NCBI GenBank assembly: GCA_007131845.1
Contig: SLPT01000023.1
Span: 1-8,098, forward strand
Length of the DNA stretch: 8,098 nucleotides
DNA from: Desulfobacteraceae bacterium
GTDB lineage: Bacteria; Desulfobacterota; Desulfobacteria; Desulfobacterales; Desulfosalsimonadaceae
Direction of reading: 5' to 3'
Both the position numbers and the translations under genes were made by a program. The notes beneath the pieces are model-generated. The model was not told the DNA's origin. It did not search any database and was given only the letters and a program-made list of their open reading frames with translations. Of the stretch, positions 6,330 through 8,098 are shown piece by piece. Each line of letters begins with the position of its first letter. The first letter of the stretch is position 1.

Positions 6330-7860
6330 TGCTTTCTTCCGGCCCGACGACTTCCAGCGGAAGCCACAGGGTAAAGCGGCTTCCCTGCCCGGGGATGCTT
6401 TTGACCATCAGGATGCCGCCCATGGTCTTGGCGCGCTCCTTCAGGCTGAGAAGGCCTAAACCCTCTTTCCCGCTGCCGGAATCCAAAATAGCGGAATCAA
6501 ATCCGCGCCCCCGGTCTGCGACGCTCACCTGGAGCCCGTGTTCCGAACCAAGAAGTTCCACGCTGGCCTCGTCTACCCCGGCATGTTTGGTGACATTGAA
6601 CAATAGTTCCTGCACTGCCCGGAAGATAAAGAGCTTCAGGGGCGTATTTTCGTAATCGACGATATTGTCGGCGTCGAAGCGGACCTTCAGGCCGAAGCGC
6701 TTGTCCATGTAGCGGACCAGCCAGTTGAGCGCGGCCGTAAGATCGTAATGATGGACCACGGCGGGACTCAGCTCGTGTGCAAGCTCGCGGGAATTGTCAA
6801 TGGCCCGCTTTAGCATGTGATCCACTTTTTCCAGCAGGGGCTTGTGGGAGGGGTCCGGGTCAATCGATTGCAGGTGAAGCTTTGCGCTTGCAAGAAGCTG
6901 CTGCATGTCTTCGTGCAGAAGATCGGCAATCCGGCGTCTTTCTTTTTCTTCGGCCTCAACCAGTTCCACGGTGAGCGACCGGAGCTGCTCCGAGCGCTTT
7001 TCGGCCAGCCGGGTGCGTTCGGAGACCTTCTGCTCCAGGGTTTCATTCATCCGCTGGAGTTTCTCCTCGGCCTTTCTGCGTTCGGTTTCGCCGGCCGTGC
7101 GGACGTCGATCATCCGTAAGGTCATCCACCCGATAAAACAGATTCCGATGAACCATATGAGGCTGTGACCCGCCAGAAGCGCGTACGTCCGGCTTTGAAT
7201 ATGGGATATGTATGAGGAAACCGGCATGGACACGCTGATTCCGCCCTGAATGTCGCCCAGTTCATATCCCTGACGGGCATGGCATTGCAGGCAGCTCTCT
7301 TCCGTGACAAAGGGCCGCATGAATCGCATGTGCGGCTTTCCGCCGATTTCCTTGATGGCAACCGCCTCGCATTCTTCATTGGTGAAGGATTCCAGCGCCT
7401 TTCGTTCCCAATCATCCGGGGCGTTTTCCGGCCGCAGAGGGTCGAGGCTAGTAATATTGCCCTCGAGTCCATACTGTTCTCTTCCCATTTCATGAACCTG
7501 CCGGGTCATATAGGCCGGATTGACAAGCGTCAGGTGAACGCCGGAATCGGTGATGATGTCCCGCTCGGGTACATGAGCCAGGTAAGGATTGGGCGGTGTT
7601 TCTTCGCCGGCAGGCACGTAGACCCCCCCATGGGTTGCCGCCCATCGCCGGTAGACCAGGTCTTTTTCAAAGCTGAGCTCGAGGCTGTTGAGAGCCAGTG
7701 CCTGGATTTTCTCCTCTTCCTGGTAGCTGTTCCAGAAGAAGCTGGTCAGAATAATCAGCGTCCATGCGGCGGCCAGGAGCCAGCCGTTTCGCTTCAGCAT
7801 ATAGAGATCGCGGGTGTGGTTGACCGGCGATTGTTGGCTGAGACGATAAGAGTCGTTCAT
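6316..7860 (-). CDS. Membrane histidine kinase with periplasmic haem-c sensor domain (DUF3365-like) and HisKA_3 core
   Basis: From the ATG at 7858-7860 the protein has 514 residues. Numbering below counts from an in-frame GTG at 7887 (nine codons earlier), which has no ribosome site; the ATG has only a weak one. Order: membrane segment (about 36-52), periplasmic domain (53-232), second membrane segment (about 243-262), coiled coil (265-318), HisKA_3 (about 316-380) and HATPase_c (about 415-512). The periplasmic domain contains CLQCH (199-203), a c-type haem attachment motif, followed by GDIQGGISVSMP, the pattern of DUF3365/Tll0287-like sensors. The phosphoacceptor is H325 in ERRRIADLLHEDMQQLL. 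The ATP site shows QELLFNVTKHA (N431), DRGRGFD (D458) and GLGLLSLKER. This is the NarX/LiaS-type core, which normally phosphorylates a LuxR-type response regulator. The haem suggests sensing of redox state or a gas such as O2 or NO. No regulator gene is in the window; upstream lie a hairpin and repeat copy 2. Confidence 0.92.
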   Translation of the reverse strand: MNDSYRLSQQSPVNHTRDLYMLKRNGWLLAAAWTLIILTSFFWNSYQEEEKIQALALNSLELSFEKDLVYRRWAATHGGVYVPAGEETPPNPYLAHVPERDIITDSGVHLTLVNPAYMTRQVHEMGREQYGLEGNITSLDPLRPENAPDDWERKALESFTNEECEAVAIKEIGGKPHMRFMRPFVTEESCLQCHARQGYELGDIQGGISVSMPVSSYISHIQSRTYALLAGHSLIWFIGICFIGWMTLRMIDVRTAGETERRKAEEKLQRMNETLEQKVSERTRLAEKRSEQLRSLTVELVEAEEKERRRIADLLHEDMQQLLASAKLHLQSIDPDPSHKPLLEKVDHMLKRAIDNSRELAHELSPAVVHHYDLTAALNWLVRYMDKRFGLKVRFDADNIVDYENTPLKLFIFRAVQELLFNVTKHAGVDEASVELLGSEHGLQVSVADRGRGFDSAILDSGSGKEGLGLLSLKERAKTMGGILMVKSIPGQGSRFTLWLPLEVVGPEESTAQM

Positions 7861-7940
7861 GGCTTCTTTCGGAAAACGTTTCGGCACGAATTATCGGGGC
7901 ACCCGGCTTTTGGCTGCACAAATCCGGACGATTCATTGAC

Positions 7941-7957
7941 CCGGGTTGTCCACCCGG
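7941..7957. other. Perfect 17-base inverted repeat upstream of the sensor kinase
   Basis: CCGGGT and ACCCGG form a perfect six-pair stem around the loop TGTCC, 80 bases upstream of the sensor kinase ATG and 24 bases from repeat copy 2. Neither strand has a T run after it, so it is not a standard terminator. It could be an operator or a stem in the leader RNA. No good promoter is visible beside it. Confidence 0.4.
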
Positions 7958-7981
7958 TTATAGGAAATTGCAACATCTGAC

Positions 7982-8098
7982 GGCTTCGTAAAAAGTCCAA
8001 TATCTGCGTTACGCGCAATTTCTCAGAATTTCACGTACGCCAAGTACGCTGCATTCTTCGAAATTGCGCAAGCCTTGATCTTGAACTTTTTACAAAGC
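7982..8098 (+). repeat. Palindromic dispersed repeat, copy 2 (cut by window end)
   Basis: The same element as 905-1022 in opposite orientation, 113 of 117 aligned bases identical, probably missing only its last base at the window edge. It shows the same terminal inverted repeats (GGCTTCGTAAAAAG at the left; CTTTTTACAAAGC at the right) and the same central hairpin, with loop GCCAA between two GTAC tetramers. It is preceded by TGAC, as is the fragment at 5328. It lies about 120 bases upstream of the sensor kinase start, probably near the end of whatever gene lies to the right. Confidence 0.93.

Overview
The window looks like chromosome from a Gram-negative bacterium, most likely a deltaproteobacterium / Desulfobacterota (Desulfobacterales-like). 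This is inferred from moderately GC-rich coding sequence, a membrane sensor kinase with a covalent haem (CxxCH) periplasmic domain, a long multi-PAS cyclic-di-GMP protein, and a dispersed palindromic repeat of a kind I associate from memory with that group. The taxonomic call is not proven by the sequence.

Left part (1-1022): two minus-strand genes, djlA-like (J-domain co-chaperone with TerB domain) and, 17 bases after its stop, the first 25 codons of a gene that resembles leucyl aminopeptidase (pepA), which runs off the left edge. Upstream of djlA lies a 118-bp palindromic repeat (905-1022) that ends 4 bases from the cinA stop.

Middle (1027-5227): two more minus-strand genes. cinA encodes a two-domain CinA protein (MoCF-like domain plus NMN amidohydrolase domain) and has its own good sigma-70 type promoter. 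Upstream of it lies a 931-residue PAS-PAS-PAS-GAF-GGDEF-HD-GYP protein predicted to make and/or break cyclic di-GMP.

Right part (5228-8098): a 177-bp divergent intergenic region holds a fragment of the same repeat. It is followed by a plus-strand integral membrane protein of the dolichol/phytol kinase type. Convergent with that gene is a membrane histidine kinase with a haem-c sensor domain (DUF3365/Tll0287-like) and a NarX-type HisKA_3 kinase core; no response regulator gene is visible. The window ends in a second copy of the repeat, 97% identical to the first and in inverted orientation, so the two copies bracket cinA, the c-di-GMP gene, the lipid kinase-like gene and the sensor kinase.

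Functionally this is mainly ordinary housekeeping (co-chaperone, nucleotide salvage) mixed with two signalling proteins, one sensing cytoplasmic cues and one periplasmic redox or gas state. Nothing shows that they form one pathway. The most unusual items are the repeat family, the lipid kinase-like gene without an obvious pathway partner, the orphan haem sensor kinase, and an HD-GYP domain with an altered HHE motif.
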